Positions 63,901 through 64,000 of a DNA stretch of 64,000 nt are shown piece after piece. The DNA lies in contig JANSXH010000003.1 of assembly GCA_024743055.1 (NCBI GenBank), forward strand, positions 186,001 through 250,000, written 5' to 3'. The DNA comes from Pseudomonadota bacterium (lineage in GTDB: Bacteria; Pseudomonadota; Alphaproteobacteria; Sneathiellales; Sneathiellaceae). The notes under the pieces were generated by a model that ran no database searches, was not told the origin of the DNA, and saw nothing but the letters and a program-made list of their open reading frames with translations. Position 1 is the stretch's first letter, and each line of letters begins with the position of its first letter. The position numbers were made by a program, and so were the translations under genes.

Positions 63901-64000
63901 GAGCGAATACCGGCGGAACTGATCGAGCATCGCATGACGACAAATTACGTCCAGGCGGAACACAATTATGAGCCGAAACCTTATGATGGCGATATCGTAA
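57979..64000 (+). CDS. Type I polyketide synthase: KS-AT-KR-DH-ACP-TE (C-terminus outside window)
   Basis: At least 2007 aa in one uninterrupted frame to the window edge. KS has Cys185 (TACSTS), His321 (EAHGTGT) and His359 (NVGHLD). AT covers about 535-860 with Ser632 (GHSAGE) and the selectivity region VAAHS (728-732), which matches neither the malonyl HAFH nor the methylmalonyl YASH form. KR (structural half about 915-1130, GGLSGIG at 1148-1154, Ser1292/1293, Tyr1306, Asn1310, IIDD motif, B-type) precedes DH, which has His1383 in HIVGGVPVLPG and Asp1546. ACP Ser1737 (LGGHSL) and a thioesterase with GYSGGG (Ser1886) follow; the TE His lies beyond the edge. The TE shows that this module releases the product. 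Confidence 0.95.
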   Translation, partial: MTDSAIETGASEKIAIVGMAGRFPSARTVDQFWRLIASERMGTRWFTEEELLAEGVSQAELADPAYVRAANYVPDMECFDAGFFGFSPREASILDPQHRHFLEVSWEAFEDAGHMPENFDGRVGVFAGSGMQAYMPFNLLTNPDLVEEIGMFLLRHTGNDKDFLTTRLSYLLNLQGPSVNVQTACSTSLVAVHQAAASLLSMECDMALAGGVTIELPHRHGYKFAGGEILSPDGRCRAFDNDSQGTVFGSGAAVVILRRLEDAIADGDDIRAVLLGSAVNNDGAQKAGYLAPSVDGQAEAAAEALAIAGVDADTVTYVEAHGTGTPVGDPIELAALSQVYEAGGTGFCGIGSVKTNVGHLDTAAGTVSLIKVVESLRHETIPASLHYETPNERFDIASSPFYVVDKSQPWPRQEAPRRAAVNSLGVGGTNAHAIVEEAPLRPKTVHEDIWRILPFSARTPDTLEGLRQKWCGFLDDNEELPVLADAAYTLKHGRREFNSRMAVVAKDGSSLSEAMSGQLSSRVAKGTAPKGNPDVVFMFPGGGAQYPGAGAGLLESSETFKAAVDDCFSQMPDDAPADLRMMMFERALTDDAAREKLEMSGYAIPALFILEYAYARMWQGWGIEPSAVFGHSAGEYAAAAIANVMSVRDALKIVTWRGKVMDAAAAGAMSVIPASRDKTLELVGDSLDIAALNARDLCVVSGEVSEIDALESRLAGTEYEPTRVRINVAAHSRILDDQLDNFRGGIQDVSLKAPEIPFVSSLRGDWADEGDFETIDYWVNHLRHTVLFADAVETILKKPNQIILEVGPGQTLGPLTQMSEAENSPLAVLASGRLPKDTEDDYVVALTTAGAIWAHGGKLDWSKLPGANSGQKVSLPTYAFAKERHWIEPGTGAKQAEETAISHPVELKRAENPEDWYQTLHWVDAPLPPESPVRNQVWLVFHGDDPLSEALIQELKSRDCVCYVVRPGSEFSVGEQAYRVRPGVSEDYEELLAKFPKQPTHISHHWALGEMRPGSQDCLFDSGFCLTRAIQSADPAENIHLTFVGSGSVSVKDEAVTNPELATLLGPVRVAPREISGLSTQYIDIEEAADFKGMAMLLLEEHDVGAMEDRIAYRQGARYTEQLASLKTEVTAEVPKKLSRSGCYVITGGLSGIGLALADYLGKTVQGRIALLGRTAMPEQSNWDEIVKETPGSSEARAIMTIRDITAAGGEVLTVAADVADTESLAKALNQIREKFGEVSGLFHGAGIIDDAPLMMKSLEDAHRVMSAKVDGGRNLSTLMPDGSIDFFAVFSSTSVITAPPGQVDYVAANAYLESLAASREDGLAISWGAWRDIGMASRAYGGIEGSDKGPHPLLGPKQFAEDGTISFTTLYDPEALWVLNEHIVGGVPVLPGTGYIEMVQAAMASAFEGKAWEMQSLSLASPLAFPDNRRLHVTVSLIPEDKGYEFRVESAATPDGAQTEHCRALVKTIRKSDQELPATFQKPCETSLSEKSGHDSQENLIDFGPRWDNIGDIRTGTDVIEADFRLADEFIADLEVYCAHPGLTDEAATIGLNLLADVGTEGAFYAPMSVERIRILGPLTKSLKSKAKMVAQTPKRFASFDVVIFDDTGNAVMILEGFALRRVEGSSFEADEGSSALVDKIISQGIKASEAPEIFARLLNSENRQALVSPTSILDLRREMMRGAAPRKKAAASDGEALTADYGNAVEQKIAEFWRDLLGVEQPQPDDDFFDLGGHSLAAVRLFAKIRKEYETDLPLATLFEAPTLRQLSEVVVSEGAIDLGTVSGDSEQPVSEPAKKGWTPLVQITKGEDGLKPLYLVHGAGGDVLTFRSLSSYLDPRLPFLALRAKGSSGDIEIDETIEEMAATYLKAVREHQPEGPYSLGGYSGGGNIAYEMAQQLVASGETVDQIILFDTLSADALIDPPGLLRRLWEIRHWGIKDVLSWPKRKIENYIAQAIFKKSNLTKVVEDHVAAGERIPAELIEHRMTTNYVQAEHNYEPKPYDGDIV

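Overview
The window is chromosomal DNA of an alphaproteobacterium, probably a marine Rhodospirillales/Sneathiella-like lineage. The placement is inferred from gene content and order, not from a marker phylogeny. The best anchor is the minus-strand block folC-accD-trpA-trpB-trpF-pyrF ... lapA-ihfB-sppA-rpsA-cmk-aroA, followed by a plus-strand TIGR02300 zinc-ribbon gene and tRNA-Ala(GGC). This arrangement is typical of Alphaproteobacteria.

Layout: (1) 1-10.8 kb holds leuS (3' end outside the window), a DUF3576 lipoprotein, two tandem porin paralogues, two tandem sulfotransferases, a PLP homeostasis protein, an L,D-transpeptidase, a conserved hypothetical gene and ribA. (2) 11.1-25.6 kb holds an orphan OmpR-type regulator and the conserved housekeeping block. 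The block is interrupted between pyrF and lapA by a divergent WYL-regulator/GST-like pair with a perfect palindrome between them. (3) 25.8-34.3 kb is accessory: a HAD phosphatase, a LysR regulator, a Rieske oxygenase, a PhnD-PhnC-PhnE-PhnE type ABC importer, a DMT exporter and a FecR-domain protein. (4) 34.5-38.2 kb holds cytochrome b561 and a zinc uptake locus (znuA divergent from zur-znuC-znuB) with a clear Zur-box palindrome. (5) 38.2-46.9 kb is a catabolic cluster: GntR regulator, Asp/Glu-type racemase, ThDP enzyme, enolase-superfamily enzyme, D-amino-acid-dehydrogenase-like flavoprotein and a TRAP transporter. Its substrate cannot be read from the sequence. (6) 47-52.9 kb holds a BTAD/TPR regulator, a homocysteine S-methyltransferase family enzyme, a second ThDP enzyme and a GST. 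(7) 53.4-64.0 kb is the start of a hybrid NRPS-PKS cluster that runs off the right edge.

The NRPS-PKS pair is the most unusual part. The NRPS (1503 aa) reads formyltransferase-like domain, C-terminal half of a condensation domain, adenylation domain split by a MupA/Atu3671-type FMN monooxygenase, carrier domain. Its formyltransferase domain has Phe where the catalytic His should be. The residues I read for the adenylation pocket (D-I-L-Q-M-G-M-V-W-K) closely resemble glycine codes. The adjoining PKS (at least 2007 aa) is KS-AT-KR-DH-ACP-TE, with KR before DH. Together they suggest a small glycine-primed, once-extended, unsaturated and possibly N-oxidised metabolite; this is inference.

Transcription logic visible in sequence: strong Rho-independent terminators after both porins and after the tRNA, stem-loops just downstream of both substrate-binding-protein genes (PhnD-like and DctP-like) within their operons, and candidate operators for Zur, the WYL regulator and the GntR regulator.
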